Below are positions 32,593 to 41,034 of a DNA stretch of 48,482 bases, one piece after another. Made by a program: the position numbers and the translations under genes. Positions within the stretch are counted from its first letter, which is position 1; each line of letters starts with the position of its first letter. Location of the stretch: NCBI GenBank assembly GCA_003670735.1, contig QWQU01000006.1, positions 1 to 48,482 of the forward strand, read 5' to 3'. The DNA is from Chloroflexota bacterium (lineage in GTDB: Bacteria; Chloroflexota; Dehalococcoidia; UBA2979). Under the pieces are notes generated by a model. It was not told the origin of the DNA and made no database searches. It saw only the letters and a program-made list of their open reading frames with translations.

Positions 32593-33546
32593 ATGAACAC
32601 CAGCAAGCAGGTCAACATCATGATCGGCACGGTGCTGCTCGCCATCCTGGTGTTTGGCGGGTACATCGGCTACGAGAGCACGCGTCAGGCTGAGGCCCGC
32701 GTGGAGATCACCGAGCGCATCGCTGAGCGTGGCGCGCGCCTGTTCGTGAACAACTGCCGCAGCTGCCACGGCCTGGAGGGCGAGGGTCACGTCGGCCCGG
32801 TGTTGAACCGCCCTGGCTTCCGCATCATCGGCGAGCACGACCCGAGTGGCGCACCCCCGAGCCCGCAGGGCGAGGCGGACGCGGTGACCAACTTCCTGTT
32901 CAACACCATCTCCTGCGGCCGCACGAACACCTTCATGCCGCTCTGGGCGCAGCGCTTCGGCGGCTCGCTCTCCGACACGCAGGTGCACCAGCTCGTGACG
33001 ATGATCTCCGAGGGCCGCTGGGACCTCGTAAAGGAGATCGGCGACGAGCACGACAAGGAAGTCGGCGCGACTCCCGCGACGATCCTGGCCGATGCGAGCA
33101 CGCTGAGCCTGACTGAGAAGAACTGCGGTCAGTTCACCGCTGACAACGCTGCCGACATCCGTGGCCGCGACCCGTTCAAGGCTGCACCCGCTGGTGGCGC
33201 TGCGGCGGCTCCCGCAGCTGGTGGTGCGGCGCCCGCGGCTCCGGCCGCTGGTCCGGCGGCTGAGGGTAAGACCCTCGCGACCGCAAACGGCTGCACGGCA
33301 TGCCACTCGGTCGGTGGTGCGGCGGGCGTGGGCCCGACGTGGAAGGGTCTCTCGGGGCACGATGTGCCGCTGGCTGACGGCTCGACGGCGAAGGCGGATG
33401 ACGCCTACCTGAAGGAATCGATCATCAACCCGGGTGCTAAGATCGTGAAGGGCTTCGCGCCTGGCATCATGCCCGCGACCTTCAAGGACAAGCTTTCCGA
33501 CGCGCAGATCGACGCGATCATCGCGTACATCAAGACGTTGAATTAA
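32593..33546 (+). CDS. Membrane-anchored diheme cytochrome c
   Basis: A 317-residue protein with an N-terminal membrane anchor ('IMIGTVLLAILVFGGYIG'), a first c-type heme site 'CRSCH' with likely distal methionine in 'TFMPLWAQRFGG', an Ala/Pro-rich linker of about 40 residues, and a second site 'CTACH' with 'GIMPATFKDKLSDAQ'. The electron acceptor of the Rieske protein in the complex, replacing cytochrome c1/f. The linker may let the distal heme domain reach a terminal oxidase or carrier. SD: GGTAGGG near 8 bases. Confidence 0.95.
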   Translation: MNTSKQVNIMIGTVLLAILVFGGYIGYESTRQAEARVEITERIAERGARLFVNNCRSCHGLEGEGHVGPVLNRPGFRIIGEHDPSGAPPSPQGEADAVTNFLFNTISCGRTNTFMPLWAQRFGGSLSDTQVHQLVTMISEGRWDLVKEIGDEHDKEVGATPATILADASTLSLTEKNCGQFTADNAADIRGRDPFKAAPAGGAAAAPAAGGAAPAAPAAGPAAEGKTLATANGCTACHSVGGAAGVGPTWKGLSGHDVPLADGSTAKADDAYLKESIINPGAKIVKGFAPGIMPATFKDKLSDAQIDAIIAYIKTLN

Positions 33547-33588
33547 CTAGCAAGCGGGTCGGCGTTTCGCCGGCGGAGGGGGAAACTG

Positions 33589-33705
33589 ATGGCTGTTGTA
33601 ACTGGCAAGCGGTACCGCTGCCCCAAGTGCGGCGCTGAGTTCATCGCCACCAAGGGCGGCGATGGCACGCTGAAGCACGACGACGTCGAGCTCGAGCAAC
33701 TCTAA
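33589..33705 (+). CDS. Small CxxC protein of the bc operon (38 aa), desulforedoxin-like
   Basis: Absent from the track. ATG 33589 has GGAGGGGG about 6 bases upstream. 'MAVVTGKRYRCPKCGAEF' is like the start of desulforedoxin/zinc-ribbon proteins, but only one CxxC is present and the second half ('TLKHDDVELEQL') is acidic. It might bind a metal as a dimer. The next small gene begins with an almost identical N-terminus, so the two are paralogs. Function unknown. Confidence 0.7.
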   Translation: MAVVTGKRYRCPKCGAEFIATKGGDGTLKHDDVELEQL

Positions 33706-33722
33706 GGGATAGGGAAGAACTC

Positions 33723-33866
33723 ATGGCTGTTGCACTCGGTAAGCGCTACCAGGAGCCCGGTTCCGGCATTGAGCTGCTTTGCATCAAGGCCGGTGACTGC
33801 GCCCTGAACATCGACGGCAAGGGTCTGGAAGAGCTCCAGCCCAAGGTGCTCCCGTCGGCTGACTAG
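33723..33866 (+). CDS. Second small paralog of the bc operon (47 aa)
   Basis: ATG 33723, with AGGGA upstream. 'MAVALGKRYQEPGSGIELLCIKAGDCALNIDG' aligns with the previous ORF (MAV..GKRY..P..G.E) but the CxxC is replaced by PGSG, and two other cysteines appear seven apart. So one copy keeps CxxC and the other has shifted cysteines. It is the last gene before the operon terminator. Confidence 0.65.
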   Translation: MAVALGKRYQEPGSGIELLCIKAGDCALNIDGKGLEELQPKVLPSAD

Positions 33867-33891
33867 TCTCGTTCCAGGTTCCTGACCATTT

Positions 33892-33941
33892 GCGAGCCTC
33901 ATGTGACGCGTATTAGCGCGTACGTGAGGCTCGCCTAGTCT
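33892..33941 (+). terminator. Long hairpin ending the bc operon
   Basis: GCGAGCCTCA pairs with TGAGGCTCGC, with an inner ACGCG-tatta-GCGCGT helix. It is followed by CTAGTCTCG, which contains a TAGTCT box that could be the -10 of rpsU. Confidence 0.65.
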
Positions 33942-33993
33942 CGCGACCTGTTTCGATGTTCGAATTCTTGCGGGGAGGGGGTGATTTCTCAGC

Positions 33994-34200
33994 ATGAGTG
34001 ACGTTCAAGTTGGAGAGATGGAGTCGCTCGAGTCGGCTCTCAAGCGCTTCAACAAGCGTGTACAGGCAGATGGCATCCTCGCGGACGCCCGCCGACACGA
34101 GTATTACGAGAAGCCCTCGGTACTCCGCAAGAAGAAGGAAGCCGCGCGCATCCGCAAGTTGCGCAAGGCGATCCGCACGCAGGCAGCCCGCCAGCGGTAA
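33994..34200 (+). CDS. rpsU: Small ribosomal subunit protein bS21
   Basis: A 68-residue S21: '[40 protein letters not shown]', with the basic C-terminal tail. It takes part in mRNA-16S rRNA pairing at initiation. ATG 33994 with GGGGAGGGGG about 12 bases upstream. rpsU beside yqeY and pgpH is usual in Firmicutes and Chloroflexota. A terminator follows. Confidence 0.95.
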   Translation: MSDVQVGEMESLESALKRFNKRVQADGILADARRHEYYEKPSVLRKKKEAARIRKLRKAIRTQAARQR

Positions 34201-34206
34201 ATCTCG

Positions 34207-34235
34207 AACCCCGGCATCGCGTCCGGGGTTCTTGC
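34207..34235 (+). terminator. Intrinsic terminator after rpsU
   Basis: AACCCCGG pairs with CCGGGGTT over CATCGCGT, followed by CTTG. The U-tract is supplied by the end of the stem. Confidence 0.6.
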
Positions 34236-34328
34236 TATCCAGGCCCGGATCACGCCGAGGTTCGCCCTCGTTTTGCTCGGCTCTGGCATCATCGAATGCG
34301 CCGGTGATCGTCCGGTGGAGGAGTCGTC

Positions 34329-34775
34329 ATGCCGTTGGTCCAGCAGATCCAGAACGAATTGCCCGAGGCGATGCGAGGCGGCGATGCGCGGCGGCGCGAC
34401 ATCCTGCGGCTGCTGATCGCGGCATTCGGCAACGAGCGCATAGCGCTGGGGCACGAGCTGAGTGACGACGAGGCAATCGCGACGCTGCAGAAGCAGGCGA
34501 AGCAACGGCGCGAGTCGATCGAGCAGTTCGCGGCGGGCAACCGCCAGGACCTTGTCGACCACGAGCAGGAAGAGCTCGACCTGATCCTCTCGTACCTGCC
34601 GGTCGACCTGTCCGATGACGAGCTGCAGGCGCTGGTGAGCGCAGCGGTGGCGCAGTCTGGCGCGAGTGGCGCGAAGGACTTCGGCAAGGTGATGGGGCCG
34701 CTGATGAAGCAGGTCGCCGGTCGCGCCGATGGCGCACGTGTGCAGACGATGGTGCGGGCAGCGCTCGGCGCATGA
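34329..34775 (+). CDS. yqeY: GatB/YqeY domain protein
   Basis: A 148-residue YqeY protein, similar to the tail domain of GatB: 'DILRLLIAAFGNERIALG', 'LQKQAKQRRESIEQFAAGNRQDLVDHEQEELDLILSYLP', 'DFGKVMGPLMKQVAGRADGARVQTMV'. Probably binds tRNA; the stand-alone role is unclear. SD GGTGGAGGAG about 8 bases before the ATG. It overlaps pgpH by ATGA. Confidence 0.93.
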   Translation: MPLVQQIQNELPEAMRGGDARRRDILRLLIAAFGNERIALGHELSDDEAIATLQKQAKQRRESIEQFAAGNRQDLVDHEQEELDLILSYLPVDLSDDELQALVSAAVAQSGASGAKDFGKVMGPLMKQVAGRADGARVQTMVRAALGA

Positions 34776-37042
34776 GCGCTGGTCGCGAGTCGCTGATCGC
34801 GCGCGGGACGCGTGGCACCTCTGGGCGCATCGGGCGCGAGGCTGCGATCACGCTCGGGCTGGTCGTGGCGGTGCTCGTTGCGGGCGTGCTGTTCCCGTGG
34901 TTCCCGGGCACGGCCTCACTCGAGGAGGGTGCGCGCGCGCCGTGGACGCTGACGGCACCGCGGGCGATCTCGTACGACTCGATGGCGCGCACGAACGAAG
35001 TGCGCAACGAGGCCGCGAACGCTGTCCCGGACGTGCTCGTCCTCGACCCATCGGTGCGTGATCGCGAGATCGCGGAGCTCGACCGCGAGATGGCGGCGCT
35101 CCAACAAGTACGGAGTGACTCGTCGTTGTCGCCGAGTGGGCGCGAGACCTCGGTGCGCGCTTTGCCGATGAAACTGACCGCGCCCGCCGCGAGCGCGATC
35201 GTGAACGCGAGCGACGAGCGATGGTCGCTGATTGCCTCGGACGCGCGCGCGGCGCTCGGACGTGTGATGTCGGGCACGCTGCGCGACACCGACCTGGCGG
35301 CAGCACGCCAACGTGCGACGGGCTTCCTCTCGCCCACACTTGCGGTGACCGAGGTTGGCGCGATCAACGAGCTGCTCGCACCACTCGTCGTGCCGACGCT
35401 GGTCGTCGATGCACAGCGCACTTCGGCGTTGCGAAGCGAGGCGCGCAAAGGCCAGCCGCCGGTACACGTCTCGCACGCGCGCGGCGAAGTGCTTGTGACC
35501 GAGGGACAGCAGCTCAGTGCTGCCGACCTCGAGCTGCTCGAGCACTCAGGGCTGCTCGCCGTGGGGATCCGCACGACCGATGTGATCGCGGCGGGCGTGC
35601 TCGCACTGCTCGTAGCGGCGGCGGTCGGTGGGTACGTGTTTGTGGCGCAGCCGACCTCGCTGCAGAGCGGGTCGCGACAACTGCTGTTCGTTGCACTGAT
35701 TGTGGTGCCGGCGCTGGTGACGAAGGTGGCGTTCGCGTACGCGCTGCCGGACCTCGATCGACGATTCCTGGTCTACGCACTGCCGCTCGCGGCCGCGCCG
35801 ATGCTGGCGGCGATCTTGCTCGACACGGGGCTGGCGCTGCTGATCGCGGTGCTGCTGCCGGTGATCGCGGCGTTCATCGCGGCGTACCTGCCGCTGACGC
35901 AGGGCGATACCACAGGTGGACTCGAGATCGCGCGTGTGCTGCTCGGGTTTGGGGCAGCCTCGTACGCCGGTGTGCTGACATCGGCTCGCGCGAGTCGGCT
36001 GCACCACTACGTGCTCGCGAGCGCGGTGGCGGCGGTGGTCGAGCTCGTCGCGCTAGGTGTGGTGTGGCTGATCGATGCCAACCGCAGCAACTGGGATCCG
36101 GCATGGATGGCCGGTGCGGGGCTCGTGAGCGGCGTGCTGACGACGGCGATCGTGCTGGTGCTGTTCATGGTGCTGCGGCGCCGGTTTGGCGTCGTAACCC
36201 GCGTCGAGCTGATGGAGCTCACGCAGCTGAGCCAGCCGCTGCTGCGCCGCCTGCAGGACGAAGCGCCGGGCACGTTCCAGCACTCGATCGTCGTGGGCAA
36301 CCTCGCGGAACGCGCAGCGGAGCGGATCGGCGCGGACCCGCTGCTCGTGCGCATCGGGGCGTATTACCACGACGCCGGCAAGCTCGTGGCACCTCCGTTC
36401 TTCGTGGAGAACAGCGGTGAGTCGAATCCGCACGACACACTGGACCCGCTGCAGAGCACGCGCGTGATCCTGCGGCACGTCACCGCGGGCGTGGAGATCG
36501 CGCGCGAGGCAGGGCTGCCCGAGGCGGTCGTCGACTTCATCCCGCAGCACCACGGCACGCGACTCGCGGTGTTCTTCTATCGCCGCGCGGCGGCGGACGA
36601 CGCTGCCGTCGATCCCGAGCTCTTCCGCTACCCCGGCCCACGCCCGCAGAGCCGCGAGGCTGCGCTCGTGATGCTGGCGGACGCGACGGAGGCGGCTGCC
36701 CGGGCCAGCCTCGACCATTCGCCGGAGCGGGTGCGCGAGATCGTCGAGGCTGTGATCCGCGAGCGTGTCGAGGAGGGCCAGTTCGACCAGTGCTCGATCT
36801 CGCTGCGAGACCTGCGGGTGGTGGCCGACTCGTTCGCGGGGATGCTCAATGCCATCTACCACCCTCGGATCGAGTACCCCGAGCCCACCGCGCGCGAGCT
36901 GGCGACGCGGCGCACAGCACGCCTCGACGAGCCACGGGTCGTAGGGGCGCTCGCAGGTGGACCGGCGACGCGTCCGGCGCTGCCAAGCCCGACGGCCGAG
37001 ATGAACGAGGACACGCCCAACCCGCCCAGCGACGAGGAGTAG
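34772..37042 (+). CDS. pgpH: 7TMR-HDED / HD-domain phosphodiesterase, PgpH type
   Basis: A 756-residue membrane protein of the PgpH/YqfF family, which degrades cyclic di-AMP. Order: N-terminal helix (about 28-46), an external 7TMR-HDED domain (about 60-270), seven membrane helices (about 275-475), then an HD domain with 'FQHSIVVGNLAERAAERIGADPLLVRIGAYYHDAGKL', 'ILRHVTAGVEIA' and 'IPQHHGTRL', closing 'NAIYHPRIEYPE'. The HD pair in 'YYHDAGK' is intact. Coupled to yqeY by ATGA. In many relatives ybeY follows; here purQ does. Confidence 0.93.
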   Translation: MSAGRESLIARGTRGTSGRIGREAAITLGLVVAVLVAGVLFPWFPGTASLEEGARAPWTLTAPRAISYDSMARTNEVRNEAANAVPDVLVLDPSVRDREIAELDREMAALQQVRSDSSLSPSGRETSVRALPMKLTAPAASAIVNASDERWSLIASDARAALGRVMSGTLRDTDLAAARQRATGFLSPTLAVTEVGAINELLAPLVVPTLVVDAQRTSALRSEARKGQPPVHVSHARGEVLVTEGQQLSAADLELLEHSGLLAVGIRTTDVIAAGVLALLVAAAVGGYVFVAQPTSLQSGSRQLLFVALIVVPALVTKVAFAYALPDLDRRFLVYALPLAAAPMLAAILLDTGLALLIAVLLPVIAAFIAAYLPLTQGDTTGGLEIARVLLGFGAASYAGVLTSARASRLHHYVLASAVAAVVELVALGVVWLIDANRSNWDPAWMAGAGLVSGVLTTAIVLVLFMVLRRRFGVVTRVELMELTQLSQPLLRRLQDEAPGTFQHSIVVGNLAERAAERIGADPLLVRIGAYYHDAGKLVAPPFFVENSGESNPHDTLDPLQSTRVILRHVTAGVEIAREAGLPEAVVDFIPQHHGTRLAVFFYRRAAADDAAVDPELFRYPGPRPQSREAALVMLADATEAAARASLDHSPERVREIVEAVIRERVEEGQFDQCSISLRDLRVVADSFAGMLNAIYHPRIEYPEPTARELATRRTARLDEPRVVGALAGGPATRPALPSPTAEMNEDTPNPPSDEE

Positions 37043-37112
37043 GCCGCGCGGCGTGCAGCCGCTACCGGCCGCCTCGATATACTGAGGGCGAATCCCCAGC
37101 GCGGAGGGTCTG

Positions 37113-37811
37113 ATGCACGCCTCGGTAGTTGTCTTCCCTGGCACGTGGAGCGATGGCGACTGCATCTATGCACTCGGCACCGTCGGCATCGAGTCCGCGC
37201 GCGTGTGGCACCGCGAGTCGCCGACCTTTGCCGCGGACGAGCTGGTCGTGCTGCCGGGCGGCTTCTCGTACGGGGACTACCTGCGCTGTGGCGCGATCGC
37301 TCGCTTCTCGCCAGTGATGGATGCGGTGCGCGCGCACGCTGAGGCGGGCGGGCTGGTGATCGGCATCTGCAACGGCTTCCAGATCCTGTGCGAAGCCGAC
37401 CTGCTACCGGGCGTCCTGATGCGCAATCAGTCGCTGCAGTTCCGCTGCATGCCGACGCACCTGGTGGCGGCCAACCACGACTCACCGTTCACGCAGGGAA
37501 TCGCGCCGGGTCAGGCGCTGGCGGTGCCAATCTCGCATGGCGAGGGCAACTACTTCGCGGACGACGAGACCCTCGACATGCTCGAGGCGGAAGGGCGCGT
37601 CGCGTTCCGCTACGCCGACGCCGACGGCAACGTGACGCTCGAGGCGAACCCGAACGGCTCGCTGCGCAACATCGCTGGCATCCTCAACGAGGGTCGCAAT
37701 GTGCTGGGGATGATGCCGCACCCGGAGCGCGCCTGTGAGGCGCTGCTTGGTGGGGACGACGGCAACGCGATCTGGCTGTCGGCGCTCGAATCGGTGGGCG
37801 TGCCGGCGTAG
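37113..37811 (+). CDS. purQ: Phosphoribosylformylglycinamidine synthase subunit PurQ
   Basis: The glutaminase subunit of FGAM synthase, 232 residues. 'LVVLPGGFSYGDYLRCGA', nucleophile 'VIGICNGFQILCEADLLPG', 'ISHGEGNY' and the catalytic 'MMPHPERACE'. It works with PurL (41035) and PurS; purS is not visible next to it. SD GGAGGG about 6 bases before the ATG. It is alone between pgpH and the DUF4389 gene. Confidence 0.96.
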   Translation: MHASVVVFPGTWSDGDCIYALGTVGIESARVWHRESPTFAADELVVLPGGFSYGDYLRCGAIARFSPVMDAVRAHAEAGGLVIGICNGFQILCEADLLPGVLMRNQSLQFRCMPTHLVAANHDSPFTQGIAPGQALAVPISHGEGNYFADDETLDMLEAEGRVAFRYADADGNVTLEANPNGSLRNIAGILNEGRNVLGMMPHPERACEALLGGDDGNAIWLSALESVGVPA

Positions 37812-37902
37812 CTGCGCATACCTTGAACGACTCGTTGCTGTGTTGACCTGATGCGCTGGTCGCGGTGCTAGTGTGCGCCTCGAAAGAGAGGGGCGCACCC
37901 AC

Positions 37903-38715
37903 ATGTCCGAAATGCAGAGCGCGTACCAGTCGAACTTTCAGTATCCGCTGCGGCTTGAGGTCGACTATCCGACGGAACCTCGGAACCGCCTGACGGCGCT
38001 GTTCCGGTGGTTGTTGATCATCCCGATCTTCGCCGTGTTCGTGGCGCTTGGTGCTGGTGGCGGCGGGGGCGGCGGTGGGCGCCTCAATTACACGCAGCCT
38101 ATCGGTGGTGACTCTCGCACAAGTAGTGGTGCGCCGATGTCGTCGTTCGAGCGTTGGGCGTTGGATGAGTCAGTTCCCGGCGTTCCCAACATTGCCCTTG
38201 TGGCGGGTGGGGCCGCTGGTCTTGCCTTGCTGATCGGTCCGGGGATTGCGGTGACGTTCGCGGGGCTCTGGATCGCGCACCTCGGTGGTGCGATCGCGCT
38301 GATGGTCTTGTTCCGCGAGAAGTACCCGCGTTGGTGGTTCGAGTTCACGCGCGAGTTGGCGCGATTCGTCGTGCGCATCATCTCGTACGGTGCGCTACTG
38401 CGTGACGAGTACCCATCGACCGATGAGCAGCAGGCGATCCATCTCGAGATCGATCCGACGGATGGGGGCGACCTCAATCGCTGGATGATCCTGGTGAAGT
38501 GGCTGCTCGTGATCCCGCATGGGCTGATCCTGCTGCTGCTCACGCCGTTCGTCACACTCGCGCTGTATGCGAGTTGGCTGTGCGTCGTGATCATCGGACG
38601 CCAACCGCGGTTCCTGTTCGACTTCATCGTCGGGACGATGCGCTGGAGTCTGCGGGTCGGTGCATACGCCGCGATCTACGTGACGGATGACTACCCGCCG
38701 TTCTCGTTCGCCTAA
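37903..38715 (+). CDS. DUF4389 membrane protein
   Basis: A 270-residue protein with duplicated DUF4389 units. Each has a conserved aspartate-proline block then a helix: 'RLEVDYPTEPRNRLTALFRWLLIIPIFAVF' and 'HLEIDPTDGGDLNRWMILVKWLLVIPHGLILLL', and 'YPRWWFEFTRELARFVVRIISYGALLRDEYPS' is repeated as 'QPRFLFDFIVGTMRWSLRVGAYAAIYVTDDYPPF'. The middle has a run of eight glycines. Function unknown. ATG 37903 chosen for GAGAGGGG upstream; the track's 37873 lacks support. Confidence 0.88.
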   Translation: MSEMQSAYQSNFQYPLRLEVDYPTEPRNRLTALFRWLLIIPIFAVFVALGAGGGGGGGGRLNYTQPIGGDSRTSSGAPMSSFERWALDESVPGVPNIALVAGGAAGLALLIGPGIAVTFAGLWIAHLGGAIALMVLFREKYPRWWFEFTRELARFVVRIISYGALLRDEYPSTDEQQAIHLEIDPTDGGDLNRWMILVKWLLVIPHGLILLLLTPFVTLALYASWLCVVIIGRQPRFLFDFIVGTMRWSLRVGAYAAIYVTDDYPPFSFA

Positions 38716-38736
38716 CCGCACCTCGAACGGCACACA

Positions 38737-38770
38737 CGCAATGACGCGCCCCTGCGGGCGCATCATTGCG
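38737..38770. terminator. Terminator-like hairpin after DUF4389 gene
   Basis: CGCAATGACGCGCCC pairs with GGGCGCATCATTGCG with a small internal mismatch, over CTGC. The U-tract is short. The following 300 bases to 39067 hold no ORF of protein-like composition. Confidence 0.55.
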
Positions 38771-38984
38771 TTGTGAGGCCATGAACCCTAGAGCGCATAG
38801 CAAGGCATGAGGCCTTGCGAAATCATCGTGACGAGGGCGTTTGGGCGGGTGTTGCAGCCCCAGTCAGCAATACAACGACACCGCCCGTGATCGCGTTTGG
38901 TACGTCACGTTCGCTCAGAACATTTCTTCCTCGCAAATCCATAACCGCCTCCAAACACGCGTCACGCATTTCGGCTCGCCTCGT

Positions 38985-39055
38985 TGTAGGCGATGACTCC
39001 GCCGGTGTGGCGGGTCACCTCAGCCTGTCGATCGCCTCGACGACAGGCGGGTGCA
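38985..39055 (+). promoter_or_regulatory. Hairpin-rich leader of the Ig-repeat protein gene
   Basis: Three hairpins in a row: GCCT-cgttgt-AGGC, CCGCC-ggtgt-GGCGG and CCTGTCG-n10-CGACAGG. They end just before the strong AAGGAGG at 39055. It does not match the c-di-GMP or c-di-AMP riboswitch cores I know. It might be an RNA regulator or simply a stabilising leader. Confidence 0.35.
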
Positions 39056-39067
39056 AGGAGGTTGGTT

Positions 39068-40870
39068 ATGAGTCATCCATCAATCCTGTTACGGCAGTTA
39101 GCGCTTCATGCGCGGGCTGCTGTGCTGTCGTTCGCGGCGGTCCTCGCAGTGGCGATCGGTGTGCCGATGCTCGCACACGCCGATCCGACGGCGCTGACCG
39201 TATCGACGACGACGTTGACGGCTGCCGAGGTCAACGCTGCGTACTCGCAGACGCTCGCAGCCACCGGCGGCACAGCTCCGTATACGTGGACGCTCGTCAC
39301 CGGCACGTTGCCGGTAGGTGTCTCGCTGAACGCGACGACCGGTGCACTGACCGGCACGCCGACTGCCACTGGCATGTCGGCGATCACGGTGCGTGCAACG
39401 GATAGCTCCAGCAACACCGCCACTGCGGCGCTGTCGCTGGTAGTGAACTCCGCGGTGAGTGTCTCGATGACGACGCTGCCTGCCTCGCAGGTTGGTGTCG
39501 CGTACACGCAGACGCTTGCGGCGACGAACGGCGTTGCGCCGTACAGCTGGTCGGTGACGACCGGCGCGATTCCGGCTGGCCTGTCGCTGAACGCGACGAC
39601 CGGTGTAATCAGCGGCACGCCGACCACGGTTGGTGCTGGCGCCTTCACGGTCCGCGTGACCGACAGCTACAGCAAGACTGCTGACCAGGCGCTGTCGATC
39701 GTCGTGGGCCAGGCCGTGCAGGCGACGACGACGTCGCTGGCTGACGGCATGGTTGGTGTTGCCTACTCGCAGACCCTCGTGGGCTCAGGTGGTGTGACGC
39801 CGTACACGTGGTCGATCACCACCGGCACGCTGCCGGCTGGTCTGACCCTCACGGCTGGCACTGGCGTGATCGCTGGTACGCCGACGACCGCTGGCACGTC
39901 CTCGTTCGCGGTGCAGGTGACTGACGCGAACGGGCAGCTCGCTGCTGGTGCGCTCTCGATCAACGTCACGAACGTCGCGGCGCTCGTGATCACCTCTGCC
40001 TCGTTGCCGACCAGCACGGTTGGTAGCGCGTACGCGCAGACGCTGGCCGCGAGCGGCGGCGTTGCGCCGTACACGTGGTCGGTCGTTGGTGGCGGTCTGC
40101 CCGCCGGTCTGACGCTGGGCACCACTGGTGTGCTGAGCGGTACGCCGACGACGGCTGGTACCTCGACGTTCACGGTGAGCGTGGCGGATAGCGCTGCCCA
40201 CACCGCGAGCGTCTCGCTCTCGCTGCTCGTGAACACGACGACCATCCCGGTCGGCAACCTCGACGCTGACGTCCTGGCGGCGTGTGCTCGTGGCAGCCTG
40301 ACCGCGTCGATCACGCGTCTGTGCGAGGTCTACAAGGCTGGTCAGCTCCCGCCGTGGGCTGCGGTCGTGTTTGGTCGCATCATCGTGAAGTACACGGATG
40401 AGCAGCCGATCACCTTCAACGACAAGGTCACGCTGGCCTGCCAGCAGTCCGGCATCTCCAGCTCGATCGCCTCGCTCTGCGCGGTGTACGTGGCTGGCGA
40501 CCTGCCGGCGTGGGCCAAGACCAACATCGGTGGCGTCATCCTGGGTGTGACCGGCAATGCGCAGGTCTCCTTCAAGGACGACGACAAGCAGAAGGGCAAG
40601 TCGCACTTCGTCGTGGACTGCGACAACGTCCCGCAGGCCAAGTTCAAGGCTGACGTAAAGCCGACCGTGATCGTGATTCCGGCGCCGAAGGTGACCGTCA
40701 ACGTCACCACGACCGCTACGCACGATGACTCGCGCAACGTCTCCTTCTCGAACAAGGACGACCACCGCGATGACCAGAAGGTCAGCGACAAGTCCAAGGA
40801 CAACAAGTCGAACAGCAGCTGGGGTACCAAGGTCACCACGACTGTGACGACGATGTTCAAGAAGCACTAA
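39068..40870 (+). CDS. Secreted protein with four Ig-like (He_PIG) repeats
   Basis: A 600-residue exported protein. Signal peptide with '[19 protein letters not shown]', cut after A38. Residues 41-389 are four repeats of about 87 residues of the putative-Ig (He_PIG) type, each 'GVAYxQTLAxxxGVxPYxW...LPAGLxL...GxxxGTPTTxGTxxFTVxVxD'. A second region (about 400-505) has two copies of a Cys-containing unit, '[27 protein letters not shown]' type, unknown to me. The tail is Lys/Asp/Ser-rich. No sortase motif. Probably a surface or matrix adhesin. SD AAGGAGG at seven bases fixes ATG 39068; the track's 38993 is rejected. Confidence 0.88.
   Translation: MSHPSILLRQLALHARAAVLSFAAVLAVAIGVPMLAHADPTALTVSTTTLTAAEVNAAYSQTLAATGGTAPYTWTLVTGTLPVGVSLNATTGALTGTPTATGMSAITVRATDSSSNTATAALSLVVNSAVSVSMTTLPASQVGVAYTQTLAATNGVAPYSWSVTTGAIPAGLSLNATTGVISGTPTTVGAGAFTVRVTDSYSKTADQALSIVVGQAVQATTTSLADGMVGVAYSQTLVGSGGVTPYTWSITTGTLPAGLTLTAGTGVIAGTPTTAGTSSFAVQVTDANGQLAAGALSINVTNVAALVITSASLPTSTVGSAYAQTLAASGGVAPYTWSVVGGGLPAGLTLGTTGVLSGTPTTAGTSTFTVSVADSAAHTASVSLSLLVNTTTIPVGNLDADVLAACARGSLTASITRLCEVYKAGQLPPWAAVVFGRIIVKYTDEQPITFNDKVTLACQQSGISSSIASLCAVYVAGDLPAWAKTNIGGVILGVTGNAQVSFKDDDKQKGKSHFVVDCDNVPQAKFKADVKPTVIVIPAPKVTVNVTTTATHDDSRNVSFSNKDDHRDDQKVSDKSKDNKSNSSWGTKVTTTVTTMFKKH
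39188..40234 (+). repeat. Four tandem ~261-bp repeats encoding Ig-like domains
   Basis: Period about 87 codons. The 20-mer GCTGAACGCGACGACCGGTG occurs in both units 1 and 2, and ACGCCGACGACxGCTGG in units 3 and 4. This shows recent duplication or gene conversion and could permit variation in repeat number. Confidence 0.75.
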
Positions 40871-40877
40871 ATCCGAG

Positions 40878-40945
40878 GTCGGCCGGGAGCCTCCCGACCA
40901 ATCCGGAACGACGCGAAGGGGACCCACCTGGGTCCCCTTCGCTGT
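40878..40945 (+). terminator. Double hairpin terminator after the Ig-repeat gene
   Basis: First GGTCGG...CCGACC with inner GGGAG/CTCCC. Then a perfect 13-bp stem GCGAAGGGGACCC/GGGTCCCCTTCGC over ACCT. The U-tract is poor, but the second stem is very strong. Confidence 0.7.
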
Positions 40946-40991
40946 ACCTCGAGGTAGGGGTGGGGCGCTCCCGCCCGACGATCCGCGCTGG

Positions 40992-40997
40992 TACCCT
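40992..40997 (+). promoter_or_regulatory. Candidate -10 (TACCCT) of purL
   Basis: TACCCT, also the -10 of both rplI promoters, lies 37 bases before ATG 41035. No -35 can be recognised. Confidence 0.35.
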
Positions 40998-41034
40998 AGG
41001 CGCGTCCCCCCTCGATGCCCACGGAGTGCCGCCG

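Noticed and set aside
38985-39055. c-di-GMP or c-di-AMP riboswitch before the surface protein
   Set aside because: Hairpins are present, but the diagnostic aptamer bases are not.
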